Assembly: GCF_000426445.1 (NCBI RefSeq)
Contig: NZ_AUFJ01000014.1
Span: 62,001 to 126,000 of the forward strand
DNA: 64,000 nucleotides
DNA from: Brevibacterium album DSM 18261
GTDB taxonomy: Bacteria; Actinomycetota; Actinomycetes; Actinomycetales; Brevibacteriaceae
Direction of reading: 5' to 3'
Shown: positions 41,454 through 50,693 of the stretch, in pieces
Numbering within the stretch: the stretch's first letter is position 1
Layout: each line of letters opens with the position of its first letter
Translations under genes and position numbers: made by a program
Notes under the pieces: generated by a model
What the model saw: only the letters and a program-made list of their open reading frames with translations
Told to the model about the DNA's origin: nothing
Databases searched by the model: none

Positions 41454-42404
41454 TCAGCGCGCGGCCTCGGCCTGGCAGCGGGAGCAGGGGAGGGGTTCGG
41501 GGCGCTCGTAGTCGGCGCGGCCGCGGCGCCAGTAGCCCTCGACGCTCCAGCTGTCCCGCGGCAGTCCCGCCCGGAACTGGAGGTGGCAGCGCAGCGATTT
41601 CACGCTCAGCGCCTCACCCGCGGCCCAGACGTAGCCGTTCCGGTCGGGCAGCTCGTGCTGCATGACGGCATCGGCGAGCAGCGTCGTGGTGCCCGGTGCG
41701 GCCTCGCCGCGGTGGAGCCAGTGGACGGTGAGATCGGCCCGGCTGGGGAGGTCGATGTGCGAGGCCGCGTCCTGGACCTCGACGAAGGCGGTCGCGGGTG
41801 TGCCCTCCGGCAGGGACTCGGCCCAGCGGGCGAGGGCGGGGAGCGCGGAGTCGTCGGCGGCGAGGACGTACCAGTCGTGCACGCCGTCCTTGACGAGGTA
41901 GGTGCCGCGGGGGCCGAGTGAGCCCAGGCGGTCGCCGGGGGCGGCATCCGCGGCCCAGTGCGCGGCGACCCCGTGGGTGCCGAGCACGAAGTCGATGTCG
42001 ATGGTGCGGGCCGTCGTGTCGTACCAGCGCACCGTGAAATCGCGGTGGACGAAGCCGCGCGGCGAGCACTGCCCGTCCGCGAACGGGGGCAGCACGGGCT
42101 CACCCGCGGTGTCCGTGTCGAAGATGAGCTTGAGGTGGTCGTCGGGGCTGATGAAGGGGAAGTCCGCGAAATCGTCATCGGCGCGGAAGCGCACGCGCCT
42201 GAGGCTCGCGGACAGCTGGACGGCGCTCACCACGGTGAGGACGCGGGGACGGGGGGAGAAGCGGTAGGTGGCGGTCCGGGCGGATTCGCGCATCGCCTCG
42301 TGCGGGGTGCGGAAGGCCGGGCGGGGCGCTGCGGGGGACAGCTCGGCGATCCCTCCGCGCGCGGCCGGAGCCTCCAGGCCCTCGTACGGAAGCAGAATGC
42401 TCAT
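41454..42404 (-). CDS. Siderophore-interacting protein (ferric reductase, SIP family)
   Basis: This 316-residue flavoprotein of the SIP/ViuB family reduces Fe(III) bound to siderophores in the cytoplasm. It has the FAD-binding core HLKLIF...RDFTVRWYDTTARTIDIDFVLGTHGVAAHWA (about 105-165) and the NAD-binding half with WYVLAADDSALPALARW near residue 190 and GYVWAAGEA. The end GYWRRGRADYERPEPLPCSRCQ carries a CxxC. ATG 42404 has a GGAGGAGGA site. The frame is open upstream, but that part is promoter sequence with a DtxR-like box, so it is probably iron-repressed. No siderophore transporter genes are adjacent. Confidence 0.9.
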   Translation of the reverse strand: MSILLPYEGLEAPAARGGIAELSPAAPRPAFRTPHEAMRESARTATYRFSPRPRVLTVVSAVQLSASLRRVRFRADDDFADFPFISPDDHLKLIFDTDTAGEPVLPPFADGQCSPRGFVHRDFTVRWYDTTARTIDIDFVLGTHGVAAHWAADAAPGDRLGSLGPRGTYLVKDGVHDWYVLAADDSALPALARWAESLPEGTPATAFVEVQDAASHIDLPSRADLTVHWLHRGEAAPGTTTLLADAVMQHELPDRNGYVWAAGEALSVKSLRCHLQFRAGLPRDSWSVEGYWRRGRADYERPEPLPCSRCQAEAAR

Positions 42405-42473
42405 GGTGTCCTCCTCCAGCGGGCCTCGCGCAGCTCCTCGTGAGCCGCACTCTTCACGCCTTTCCGTCACACC

Positions 42474-42511
42474 AACGTACCGTTATTCTCCGGGTCAGGC
42501 AAGCCTAAGCG
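42474..42511 (-). promoter_or_regulatory. Iron-regulated promoter with DtxR/IdeR-like box
   Basis: Plus-strand AGGCAAGCCTAAGCG (42497-42511) matches the DtxR/IdeR core (AGGTTAGSCTAACCT) at about 11 of 15 positions. On the minus strand TTGCCT (-35, 42497-42502) lies inside this box, followed after 17 bp by TACGTT (-10, 42474-42479). Repressor binding would cover the -35 box. Confidence 0.65.
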
Positions 42512-42544
42512 CAGTGAGCGGTGCCTGACCTGAGACGCGCCGGC

Positions 42545-45229
42545 TCACGCCAGCCGGCGCCGGCCCGAGTCGATCCGGTCGTGAGATTCGCGGAGGATGA
42601 CCCGGGTGCTGAGGACATGGGCCCCCGCAGGCGTGGCGACGACGGGGTGGATCTCGACATCGGCCACTGCGGGAATGTCGTCGACGAGCTCGGCCACCCG
42701 CAGCAGCAGATCCTCGATGGGCTCGACGTTCGCGACCGGCAGGCCCTTGTAGCCGAACAGGCGGGGGGAGGACTTCACCGAGCGGATCATCTCGGAGGCG
42801 TCCACGTCCGTGAGCGGGGCGACCCGGTGGGCGATGTCCCCGACCAGCTCGCTCGTGTCCCCGGCGAGGGAGAAGGATACGACGGGGCCGAGCAGCGGGT
42901 CCTCGCCGGCGCGCACCACGCAGGGGATGCCGGGCGGGGCCATCTGCTGCACGTCGATGCCGGTGGGCCCGTCGTCGTCCGCGTACTCCGCGACGAGCTC
43001 GCACACCTGCGCGTAGTCGTCTGCGAGCTCCTCCGGGGTCTCGATGTTGAGCCGCACACCGCCGAGTTCCATCCGGTGCCGCAGCCGCTTGTTGACGGCC
43101 TTGATCGCGACCGGGTAGCCCAGCTGCTCCGCCGCCTCGCGGGCCTCTGCGACGGAATGGGTGGTGATGAGGGGCAGGGGCGCGATGCCGTAGGCGGACA
43201 TGAGCGCTCGAGTCTCCGGGGCGCCCAGGAGCACGGACTCGCCCACCGGCACCGAGGCCAGCGCCTCGTCCACGATCCCGCGCGCGCAGCGCCGGTCGAT
43301 TCCCTCGAGCTCGGGGTAGCGGCCGTGGTCCTCGGCCCGCCACATCGCGTAGTCCACCGTCCGGGCGAGTGCCCAGACCGCCTCCTCGGGGCCGAAGTAG
43401 CTGGGCACGGAGCGCGAGATGCGCCGGCCGTCGGCGTCCGCGACGAAGGCCGTGAGCTCCTCGCGCACGCCCTGCACGCCGGAGAAGCAGGCGACGGTCG
43501 TCTTGTCCGAGGTCGCGGCGAGCTCGGACAGCGCTCCGGCGATCTCCGCCTCCGAGGCGCCCGCGGAGGGGGTGAAGCTCACGATGACGGAGTCCACGTC
43601 CTCGCGGGCGAACATCTCCGCGAGCGCGCGGGCGAACTCGTCCGCCTGGACCTCAGGGTGGAGGGAGACGGGGGCGTGGGGCACCTCGAGGCCGTCGGCG
43701 CGCGCGCCCTGCGCGAGCAGCGTCCCGACCGCTGCGGAGTTGCCCACGATGCCCACCCGGCGCCCGGCCGGCAGGGGCTGGGAGGTGAGGACCTGGGCGA
43801 CGTCGAAGAGCTGGCGGGTCGAGGCGGCGCGGATGACCCCGGCCTGGGCGAGGACCTCGTCGAGGGCGCCCGAGGCCCGCTCCTCGAGCCCGGACAGCCG
43901 CACCTGGTGCCCGGGCGGGAGCTCCTGCCCGGTGAGATCGCTCTTGACCACCACGACGGGCTTGACCCGGGAGACCCGGCGGGCGATGCGGGAGAACTTG
44001 CGCGGATTGCCGATCGACTCGAGATAGAGGCCCACCGCCGAGGTCGCCGGGTCCTCCTCCCAGTACTGCAGCACGTCGTTGCCGGAGAGGTCTGCGCGGT
44101 TGCCGGCGGAGACGAAGGTGGAGATGCCGAGGCCCAGCTGCGTGGCCCGCGCCAGGAGCGCGGTGCCCAGCGCTCCGGACTGGCTGAACAGGCCCAGTGT
44201 GCCGGACTCCGGGAAGAAGGGGGAGAGCGAGGCGTTGAGCGCGATGTCCCCGGCGGTGTTCGCGATGCCGAAGCTGTTGGGCCCCACGAGCCGCATCCCG
44301 TGCATGCGCGCGGTCGCGACGACCTCGCGCTGCAGCGCGGTGCCCTCCGCGCCCGTCTCGGCGAAGCCGGAGGACACGACCACCACGGCCTTGACCCCGT
44401 GGGAGGCGCAGTCGCGGACCACACCGGAGACGGCCTCGGCGGGGACGGCGATGACCGCGAGGTCCGCGGGCTCCGTGAGGTCCTCGAGGCTGCGGACGGT
44501 GGGCAGGCCCGCGATGGAATCGGCCTCGGGATGGACGATCGTGAGCCGGCCCGTGAAGCCGGCCGAGGAGAGGTTGCGCACCAGCAGGTTGCCCGTCGAA
44601 TGGCGCGTGCGCGAGGCGCCGATGACGACGACCGAGCGCGGATGGAGGATCTGGCGGACGCTCAGCGACTCCGCGCGGTGCTCGCGGGCGGCCACCACCT
44701 GCATGGACTTGTCCGTGGGGTCGATCTCGAAGCGGACGGCGACGACACCGTCGTCGAACTCGCGCGAGACCTCGTAGCCGGCCGCGGCGAACACCTGGAG
44801 CATGGAGCGGTTCTGGGGCAGAACCTCGGCGGTGAAGACGGTGATGCCGTTCTCCAGTGCGGCGGCGGCGAGGTGCTCGAGCAGGATCGAGCCGATCCCG
44901 CGGCCCTGGTGCGCATCGGCGATGTTGAAGGCGACCTCGGCGGAGATCGCGTCCAGCCTGTCGTAGCGCCCCACCCCGATGATGTCCTCGCCCACGAGGA
45001 GCACGAAGGCCACGCGGTCGGTGTGGTCGACCGTGACGAACCGGGCGAGCTCCCTGGGCGGGAGCTCGGGCATGGGAGCGAAGAAGCGCAGGTAGATGGA
45101 CTCGGGGGACTGGGCCTTGTGGAAGCGCTGGAGGGCGTCGGCGTCCTCGGGCACGATGGGGCGCAGATGCGCGGTGCCTCCGTCGCGGAGGACGACATCG
45201 GCCTCCCACTGGGCGGGATAGCTCGTCAT
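42545..45229 (-). CDS. GNAT acetyltransferase fused to acyl-CoA synthetase (Pat-like)
   Basis: This 894-residue protein joins an N-terminal GNAT domain (residues ~10-165, with QGRGIGSILLEHL) to the CoA-binding, ligase-CoA and ATP-grasp modules of an NDP-forming acyl-CoA synthetase, as in the protein lysine acetyltransferases Pat/PatZ but with the GNAT domain first. In active synthetases a phospho-His lies in a SHTGAL-type motif; here the equivalent appears to be ERASGALDEVLAQAGVIRA, without His, so the synthetase half is probably a sensor rather than an enzyme. Acetylation of acetyl-CoA synthetase or other proteins is the inferred role. The ATG follows a TAGACT box by 6 nt (leaderless). Confidence 0.85.
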   Translation of the reverse strand: MTSYPAQWEADVVLRDGGTAHLRPIVPEDADALQRFHKAQSPESIYLRFFAPMPELPPRELARFVTVDHTDRVAFVLLVGEDIIGVGRYDRLDAISAEVAFNIADAHQGRGIGSILLEHLAAAALENGITVFTAEVLPQNRSMLQVFAAAGYEVSREFDDGVVAVRFEIDPTDKSMQVVAAREHRAESLSVRQILHPRSVVVIGASRTRHSTGNLLVRNLSSAGFTGRLTIVHPEADSIAGLPTVRSLEDLTEPADLAVIAVPAEAVSGVVRDCASHGVKAVVVVSSGFAETGAEGTALQREVVATARMHGMRLVGPNSFGIANTAGDIALNASLSPFFPESGTLGLFSQSGALGTALLARATQLGLGISTFVSAGNRADLSGNDVLQYWEEDPATSAVGLYLESIGNPRKFSRIARRVSRVKPVVVVKSDLTGQELPPGHQVRLSGLEERASGALDEVLAQAGVIRAASTRQLFDVAQVLTSQPLPAGRRVGIVGNSAAVGTLLAQGARADGLEVPHAPVSLHPEVQADEFARALAEMFAREDVDSVIVSFTPSAGASEAEIAGALSELAATSDKTTVACFSGVQGVREELTAFVADADGRRISRSVPSYFGPEEAVWALARTVDYAMWRAEDHGRYPELEGIDRRCARGIVDEALASVPVGESVLLGAPETRALMSAYGIAPLPLITTHSVAEAREAAEQLGYPVAIKAVNKRLRHRMELGGVRLNIETPEELADDYAQVCELVAEYADDDGPTGIDVQQMAPPGIPCVVRAGEDPLLGPVVSFSLAGDTSELVGDIAHRVAPLTDVDASEMIRSVKSSPRLFGYKGLPVANVEPIEDLLLRVAELVDDIPAVADVEIHPVVATPAGAHVLSTRVILRESHDRIDSGRRRLA

Positions 45230-45235
45230 GCCGCC

Positions 45236-45285
45236 AGTCTATGCGGGGCCGGGAGGTCTCCCGTGTCCGGCCGGAAGTCTATGCT
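45236..45285. promoter_or_regulatory. Divergent leaderless promoters
   Basis: Minus-strand TAGACT (45236-45241) is 6 nt before the GNAT/synthetase ATG, and plus-strand TATGCT (45280-45285) is 6 nt before the DUF5998 ATG. The -10 boxes are only about 40 bp apart, so the -35 regions overlap or are shared. Confidence 0.6.
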
Positions 45286-45291
45286 GGTCGC

Positions 45292-45879
45292 ATGTCGATT
45301 CCCCATGCACTCGTGACGGACCTGCAGGCCGCCGGCTACTACCCGCAGCTCGCCGGGACCATGCTCGTCGAGAGCCTGTTCGGCGAGGAGATCGCCAACC
45401 ACCTCGTCCACATCGACACGCATGTGGACCTCGATTCGATCCACCGGCACGTCACGGCCTTCGCCCTCACGCCCACGCGCCTGCTCATCGCGCACGTGGA
45501 TGACGATCCGCAGCCGGCCGCCCCGGGCGAGCCCCCGCGCGGCATGACCTCCTCCGAGGCCGTCGAGCTCACGGACGTGCGCACCGTGCTCATCGGCCGC
45601 ACGTACGAGAAGCCCGCGGGGTTCCAGCCGGGCCAGGCACCCGTGGAGGTCTCGCTCACCCTGGGGTGGGGGCAGAACTCCCGCATCGACGCGTTCCCGG
45701 AGACGTGTGCGGACCCGCAGTGCGATGCCGACCACGGCTACGGCGGCAGCCTCCTGTCCGAGGACCTCAATCTGCGCATCTCCGCCCAGGCAGAGGGGCC
45801 CGAGGTGGTCGAGCGCGCGGAGTCGTTCGCGATCGACCTGCGCCGGGCCGTCTTCCGCGCCCGCCGGGGCCTGGGCTGA
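45292..45879 (+). CDS. DUF5998 family protein
   Basis: This 195-residue soluble protein resembles actinobacterial DUF5998 proteins, which typically sit upstream of an alkaline-phosphatase-superfamily gene. Features include LVTDLQAAGYYPQLAGTMLVESLFGEE at the start, VDLDSIHRHVTAFALTPTRLLIAHVDD, and a conserved WGQNSRIDAFPETCADPQCDADHGYGG with two Cys. The ATG at 45292 lies 6 nt after TATGCT. It is followed after 2 nt by the phosphatase-like gene, indicating one operon. No biochemical function is established; the family name is recalled, not checked. Confidence 0.7.
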   Translation: MSIPHALVTDLQAAGYYPQLAGTMLVESLFGEEIANHLVHIDTHVDLDSIHRHVTAFALTPTRLLIAHVDDDPQPAAPGEPPRGMTSSEAVELTDVRTVLIGRTYEKPAGFQPGQAPVEVSLTLGWGQNSRIDAFPETCADPQCDADHGYGGSLLSEDLNLRISAQAEGPEVVERAESFAIDLRRAVFRARRGLG

Positions 45880-45881
45880 GC

Positions 45882-47078
45882 ATGGCGGACGCCGGTGCCG
45901 AGGACGGACCCGATGCGGGTGCGGCGGGTCTGATCCGCGGCCCGGACTATGCGAGCCCCCTGCTCTCCGATGTGATCCCGGCCGCGGCCCTGGCCGTGGG
46001 CGCGGAGCACATCCTCGACGCCGAGGCCGCAGCCCGCGCGGCCCGCATCGCTCCGGCCGCTGCCGCCCGGACGGCGGTGGTCGTCCTCGTCGACGGTCTG
46101 GGCTCGCGGCTGCTGCGCAGGCGGGCCGCGCACGCGCCCTTCCTCCGCTCGCTGCTCGCCGGTGAGCAGCTGCTGAGCGCGGGGTTCCCCTCCACGACGG
46201 CGAACTCGCTGTCCTCGTTGGGCACCGGTCTGCTGCCGGGCGCCCACGGCGTCATGGGCTACCGGCTGCTCGACCCCGAGCGCGACGAGGTGTTCAACCA
46301 GCTCACCGGCTCCGAGCACGTGGACGGCCGCGCCTGGGTGCCGGATGCGACCCTGTTCGACCGGCTCATGGCCGGCGGGGTCGAGGCCGTCAATCTGGGT
46401 GAGCCCAAATTCGCCGGGCGCGGGCTGAACAACGGTTCGATGCGGGGAGCCAGGTTCCGCGGCTCGCATTCGCTCGAGGAACGGGTGCGGCACGCCGTCG
46501 CGGAGGCGCGGAGGCCGGGCTCCCGGGTGATCTACCTGTACTGGGGCGCGCTGGACAAGACGGGCCACGGCAAGGGCGTGGACTCCTGGGAATGGCTGGA
46601 GCAGCTCGAGCACGCGGACGAGAAGATGCGGATGCTGGCGAACGCGCTGCCGGAGGACGCCTCCCTGCTCATCACCGCCGATCACGGCATGGTCGATGTG
46701 CCCCATGAGGGCCGGCTCGACCTGGCCGAGCACCCCGGACTGCGGGGGCTGCTGCGGGCGGTCGGCGGCGAGCCGCGCGCCGCGCATCTGTACGCACGGG
46801 CCGGTGCCGCCGCCGAGGCCACCGCCGGACTGCGCGAACTCGCGGGCGACCGCGCGACGGTGCTCACTCGCGAGGAGGCCGTGCGTGCGGGGCTGTTCGG
46901 TCCGGCCCACACGGTGCGGCCGGAGAACCTGCCGCGCCTGGGCGATGTCATCGCCATCGCCGGTGAGGGCTTCGGGATCGTGGACTCCCTCAGCGACTCC
47001 GCCTCGGCGCTGTCGCTGCTGGGCCACCACGGCGGTGTGAGCGACGACGAACTGGAGATCCCCCTGCTGACGGTGTGA
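45882..47078 (+). CDS. Alkaline phosphatase superfamily phosphodiesterase
   Basis: This 398-residue protein matches the nucleotide pyrophosphatase/phosphodiesterase branch of the alkaline phosphatase superfamily. It has the metal-binding VVLVDGLGSRLLRRR near residue 70, catalytic Thr in FPSTTANSLSSLGTGLLPGAHGVMGYR near residue 106, DKTGHGKGVDS near residue 225 and TADHGMVDVP near residue 266, plus a late GHHGG. No signal peptide is visible, so it appears cytoplasmic. It starts 2 nt after the DUF5998 stop and lacks a strong ribosome-binding site, which suggests translational coupling. The substrate is unknown. Confidence 0.85.
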   Translation: MADAGAEDGPDAGAAGLIRGPDYASPLLSDVIPAAALAVGAEHILDAEAAARAARIAPAAAARTAVVVLVDGLGSRLLRRRAAHAPFLRSLLAGEQLLSAGFPSTTANSLSSLGTGLLPGAHGVMGYRLLDPERDEVFNQLTGSEHVDGRAWVPDATLFDRLMAGGVEAVNLGEPKFAGRGLNNGSMRGARFRGSHSLEERVRHAVAEARRPGSRVIYLYWGALDKTGHGKGVDSWEWLEQLEHADEKMRMLANALPEDASLLITADHGMVDVPHEGRLDLAEHPGLRGLLRAVGGEPRAAHLYARAGAAAEATAGLRELAGDRATVLTREEAVRAGLFGPAHTVRPENLPRLGDVIAIAGEGFGIVDSLSDSASALSLLGHHGGVSDDELEIPLLTV

Positions 47079-47081
47079 GAC

Positions 47082-47588
47082 TCACGGCCGTCCGCCCGAG
47101 GGGCGCACCTCAGGGGCGTCGAGCTCGACCACCTCGCGCCTCGGCGGGCGGCGGGAGGCACCGCGTGCGCCCTCGCGCCTCGGCCGGTACAGCACGAAGC
47201 GGTACATCCCGTAGCGGAACACATTGCCCAGGGCCACGCCCACGATGTTGCCGGAAACGTTGTCGGCCAGCGCGGAGGTGAGTCCGAGCACGTGGTTGGA
47301 GAACCAGAGGCAGCCCACCGCGATGAGCATGCCCGCCGCACCCACGGCGAAGAAGCCCACCGCCTCGAACCCGGCCGAGCGGTTCCTGCCGTCGCGGAAG
47401 GTCCAGTAGCGCGAGCCCAGCCAGGCGACGAGGGTGGCCGAGGCGACCGAGGCGACCTTCGCCCACAGGGGGCCGATGCCCACCGCCTCGGGCCGGAGCA
47501 GGTTGAACAGGGCGATGTCCACGACGAACGCGATTCCGCCGACCACGGAGAACTTCCCCAGTCTGCGGACCTCCGCGAGTGCTCCCAT
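47082..47588 (-). CDS. GtrA family membrane protein
   Basis: This 168-residue protein has four transmembrane segments of the GtrA type, associated with moving polyprenyl-linked sugars across the membrane. It has KFSVVGGIAFVVDIALFNLLRP at the N-terminus, VAWLGSRYWTFRDGRNRS near residue 55 and GNVFRYGMYRFVLYRPRR near the end. The C-terminus is basic and Pro-rich. ATG 47588 follows a TATCGT box by 6 nt. It is divergent from the purK-purE gene, and GtrA next to purK is conserved in Actinobacteria. Confidence 0.88.
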   Translation of the reverse strand: MGALAEVRRLGKFSVVGGIAFVVDIALFNLLRPEAVGIGPLWAKVASVASATLVAWLGSRYWTFRDGRNRSAGFEAVGFFAVGAAGMLIAVGCLWFSNHVLGLTSALADNVSGNIVGVALGNVFRYGMYRFVLYRPRREGARGASRRPPRREVVELDAPEVRPSGGRP

Positions 47589-47594
47589 GCGTCC

Positions 47595-47640
47595 ACGATA
47601 ACGACGCAGGCTGAGGAGCCCGTGCACCGGTGCGTAGACT
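47595..47640. promoter_or_regulatory. Divergent leaderless promoters of gtrA and purK-purE
   Basis: Minus-strand TATCGT (47595-47600) is 6 nt before the gtrA ATG. Plus-strand TAGACT (47635-47640) is 7 nt before the purK GTG. Confidence 0.6.
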
Positions 47641-47647
47641 GAGACCC

Positions 47648-49339
47648 GTGACTTTTCCCAAGATCGGCGTGGTGGGCGGCGGACAGCTGGCCCGCATGAT
47701 GGCGCCCGCAGCAGAGGCGCTCGGCGTCTCCTTCCATGTCCTCTCCGAGGCCCCCGGCTCCTCGGCCGCGCAGGTCTCCTCCCAGGTGACGGTGGGCGAC
47801 TACCGCGACTTCGAGACGCTCAGGGCGTTCGCGGAGACGGTGGACGTCCTCACCTTCGACCATGAGCACGTGCCGCCGGAGCACCTCCGCGCGCTCGCCG
47901 CGGCCGGCCACAGCGTCCATCCCGGGCCGGATGCGCTCATCCACGCGCAGGACAAGATCGTCATGCGCCGGAAGATGGACGAGCTCGGCCTGCCCAACCC
48001 CGCCTGGGCGGAGGTGAGCAGCGTCGAGGAGCTGACCGAGGCCGCCGAGCGCATCGGCCTGCCCCTCATCCTCAAGACCCCCCGCGGCGGGTACGACGGC
48101 CACGGCGTGCGGGTCATCCACGATCCCGCCGAGGCCGCCGACTGGTTCGACTCCGCACCCGGCCCCCTGCTGGCCGAGGAGAAGGTGGACTTCTCCCGCG
48201 AGCTCGCCGTCATGGTCGCCCGTTCGCCCATGGGCCAGACCGCGGTGTGGCCGGTCGTCGCGACCTACCAGGACAACGGCATCTGCAAGGAGGCCGTCGC
48301 ACCCGCCCCGGGCCTGAGCGATGAGGTCTCCGCGCGCATCCAGCGCGATGTCATCGAGCTCGCCACCCGCCTGGGCGTCACCGGCGTCATGGCGATGGAG
48401 ATGTTCGAGACCGCGGACGGCTACCTCGTCAACGAGCTCGCGATGCGCCCCCACAACACCGGCCACTGGACGCAGGACGGCTCGTACACGAGCCAGTTCG
48501 AGCAGCACCTGCGCGCCGTCCTCGACCTCCCGCTGGGCGATCCCGCAGCGCAGTTCCCCGCCACCGCGATGGTCAACGTCCTCGGCGCGGACCGTGAGGA
48601 TCTCTACCACGCCTACCTCCACGTCCTCGCGCACGATCCGCAGGTGAAGGTCCACATGTACGGCAAGGGCGTGCGGCCGGGCCGCAAGCTCGGCCACGTC
48701 AACCTCGCGGGCTCCGGCGATCCCGAGCGCCTCCTCGCCCGCGCCCGCCACGCCGCGGACTTCATCGCCGGGACGGACACGAACCCGCACCCGGACCTCG
48801 GCGGGGAGCAGACCGCCGCCGAGGCCGCATCCGCCCGTGCGCGCGTGGGCATCGTCATGGGCTCGGACTCGGACTGGCCCACGATGGAGGCCGCGGCCGC
48901 GCAGCTGCGGGACTTCGGCATCCCCTTCACCGCCGAGGTCGTCTCCGCCCACCGGATGCCGCACGAGATGATCGACTGGGGTGCGACGGCCGCCGAGCGC
49001 GGGCTCGAGGTCATCATCGCCGGCGCCGGGGGAGCAGCTCACCTGCCGGGGATGCTCGCCTCGGTCACCTCGGTCCCCGTGATCGGGGTGCCGGTGCCGC
49101 TCAAATACCTCGACGGCATGGACTCCCTCCTCTCCATCGTGCAGATGCCCGCAGGGGTGCCGGTGGCGACGGTGTCCGTGGGCGGGGCGGCGAACGCCGG
49201 CCTGCTCGCCGTCCGGATCCTCGCGGCAGGAGGGGACGAAGGGCTGACAGCGGCGCTCGATGCGCACCGTGCGGGGCTCCGCGACACCGCCGCGGCGAAG
49301 GGCCGTGCCCTGCAGGAGCGGATCGCTCAGGGGAGCTGA
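47648..49339 (+). CDS. purK-purE: PurK-PurE fusion for AIR to CAIR conversion
   Basis: This 563-residue protein combines two purine-biosynthesis enzymes. The N-terminal ATP-grasp PurK (about residues 1-380) has [48 protein letters not shown] and [13 protein letters not shown]; it makes N5-CAIR from AIR, bicarbonate and ATP. The C-terminal PurE mutase (about 397-560) has [28 protein letters not shown] and [12 protein letters not shown] ~20-residue Ala/Glu linker joins them, with no stop or restart between. The order PurK-PurE is that of fungal ADE2. The GTG at 47648 follows TAGACT by 7 nt (leaderless). Separate purK and purE genes are more usual in bacteria. Confidence 0.95.
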   Translation: MTFPKIGVVGGGQLARMMAPAAEALGVSFHVLSEAPGSSAAQVSSQVTVGDYRDFETLRAFAETVDVLTFDHEHVPPEHLRALAAAGHSVHPGPDALIHAQDKIVMRRKMDELGLPNPAWAEVSSVEELTEAAERIGLPLILKTPRGGYDGHGVRVIHDPAEAADWFDSAPGPLLAEEKVDFSRELAVMVARSPMGQTAVWPVVATYQDNGICKEAVAPAPGLSDEVSARIQRDVIELATRLGVTGVMAMEMFETADGYLVNELAMRPHNTGHWTQDGSYTSQFEQHLRAVLDLPLGDPAAQFPATAMVNVLGADREDLYHAYLHVLAHDPQVKVHMYGKGVRPGRKLGHVNLAGSGDPERLLARARHAADFIAGTDTNPHPDLGGEQTAAEAASARARVGIVMGSDSDWPTMEAAAAQLRDFGIPFTAEVVSAHRMPHEMIDWGATAAERGLEVIIAGAGGAAHLPGMLASVTSVPVIGVPVPLKYLDGMDSLLSIVQMPAGVPVATVSVGGAANAGLLAVRILAAGGDEGLTAALDAHRAGLRDTAAAKGRALQERIAQGS

Positions 49340-49520
49340 GTCTTCCGTCCGCGCCGGGGCCCGCACCCATGCGGGCGCCCGGCGTGTGCGAGCCCACACT
49401 TCCGGCGAGTAACCTGAGGCGGAACCCCAGCAGGCGGCACCGGAGCCCACCGCACACTGTCCCACCGGAGCCCGCGTGAGCACGACCGTGCGGAAGTCCT
49501 TCACCGAGAACGGAGAACCC

Positions 49521-50666
49521 ATGAACGATCTCTACCGTCCCACCGAGGAGCACGAGGAGCTGCGCGCAGCCGTGCGCGAGGTGGTCGAGGCCAAGGTCGC
49601 GCCGTACGCCGCGGAGGTCGATGCCGAGGCCCGGTATCCGCAGGAGGCCCACGACGCGCTGCTGGCCACGGACTTCTACGCCCCGCATGTGCCGGAGGAG
49701 TACGGGGGTGTGGGTGCGGATGCGCTCGCGACCGCGATCGTCATTGAGGAGGTGGCCCGCGGGTGCGCCTCGTCCTCGCTCATCCCGGCCGTGAACAAGC
49801 TCGGCTCCCTGCCGGTGGAGCTCGGCGGCGGTGAGGAGGTCAAGGAGAAGTACCTCACGCAGCTCGCGGAGGGCCGCGGCTTCTCCTACGGCCTGTCCGA
49901 GCGCGAGGCCGGCTCCGACACCGCCTCCATGAAGACCCGGGCGGTGCGCGAGGGCGACGGCTGGCGGCTCAACGGGGTGAAGACCTGGATCACGAACGCC
50001 GGGGTCTCGGACTTCTACACCGTCATGGCGGTCACGGATCCGGACGGCAAGCGCGGGTCCAACATCACGGCCTTCGTCGTGGAGAAGGACGATGAGGGGT
50101 TCACCTTCGGGGAGAAGGAGCGCAAGCTCGGCATCAAGGGCAGCCCCACGCGCGAGCTGTTCTTCGAGGACGTCTTCCTGCCGGCGGACCGGATCGTGGG
50201 TGAGGAGGGTGAAGGTCTCAAGATCGCGCTCCGCACGCTCGACCACACGCGCGTGACGATCGCCGCGCAGGCGGTGGGCATCGCCCAGGGTGCGCTGGAC
50301 TACGCGATCGGCTACATCAAGGAGCGGAAGCAGTTCGGCAAGCACATCGCGGACTTCCAGGCGATCCAGTTCATGGTCGCGGACATGGGCATGAAGCTCG
50401 AGGCCGCACGGCAGCTCACCTACACCGCAGCGGCCAAGAGCGAGCGCGGGGACGCAGACCTCGGCTACTTCGGCGCCGCCGCGAAGGCCTACGCCTCGGA
50501 CGTCGCGATGGAGGTCACGACGGATGCCGTGCAGCTGCTCGGCGGTGCCGGCTACGTCCAGGACCACCCGGTCGAGCGCATGATGCGCGATGCGAAGATC
50601 ACCCAGATCTACGAAGGGACCAACCAGGTCCAGCGCCTCGTGATGGGACGCCAGCTGCTGCGGTGA
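49521..50666 (+). CDS. Acyl-CoA dehydrogenase
   Basis: This 381-residue FAD enzyme carries out alpha,beta-dehydrogenation of acyl-CoA in beta-oxidation or branched-chain catabolism. It has the signature FSYGLSEREAGSDTASMKTRA near residue 118, WITNAGVSDFYTVM, KLGIKGSPTRELFFEDV, and the C-terminal QLLGGAGYVQDHPVERMMRDAKITQIYEGTNQVQRLVMGRQLL. The catalytic base is probably the Glu in IYEGTNQ. ATG 49521 has a CGGAGA site; an in-frame GTG at 49476 is less likely. It corresponds to the fadE gene conserved beside purE/purK in Actinobacteria. A perfect palindrome terminates it. Confidence 0.93.
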   Translation: MNDLYRPTEEHEELRAAVREVVEAKVAPYAAEVDAEARYPQEAHDALLATDFYAPHVPEEYGGVGADALATAIVIEEVARGCASSSLIPAVNKLGSLPVELGGGEEVKEKYLTQLAEGRGFSYGLSEREAGSDTASMKTRAVREGDGWRLNGVKTWITNAGVSDFYTVMAVTDPDGKRGSNITAFVVEKDDEGFTFGEKERKLGIKGSPTRELFFEDVFLPADRIVGEEGEGLKIALRTLDHTRVTIAAQAVGIAQGALDYAIGYIKERKQFGKHIADFQAIQFMVADMGMKLEAARQLTYTAAAKSERGDADLGYFGAAAKAYASDVAMEVTTDAVQLLGGAGYVQDHPVERMMRDAKITQIYEGTNQVQRLVMGRQLLR

Positions 50667-50693
50667 GCCGACAGATGCAGTGAGCTGACAGAG

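Noticed and set aside
42521-45316. 931-codon plus-strand open frame opposite the GNAT/synthetase gene
   Set aside because: It is an antisense shadow; the minus-strand protein has clear motifs and a promoter, while this one has none.
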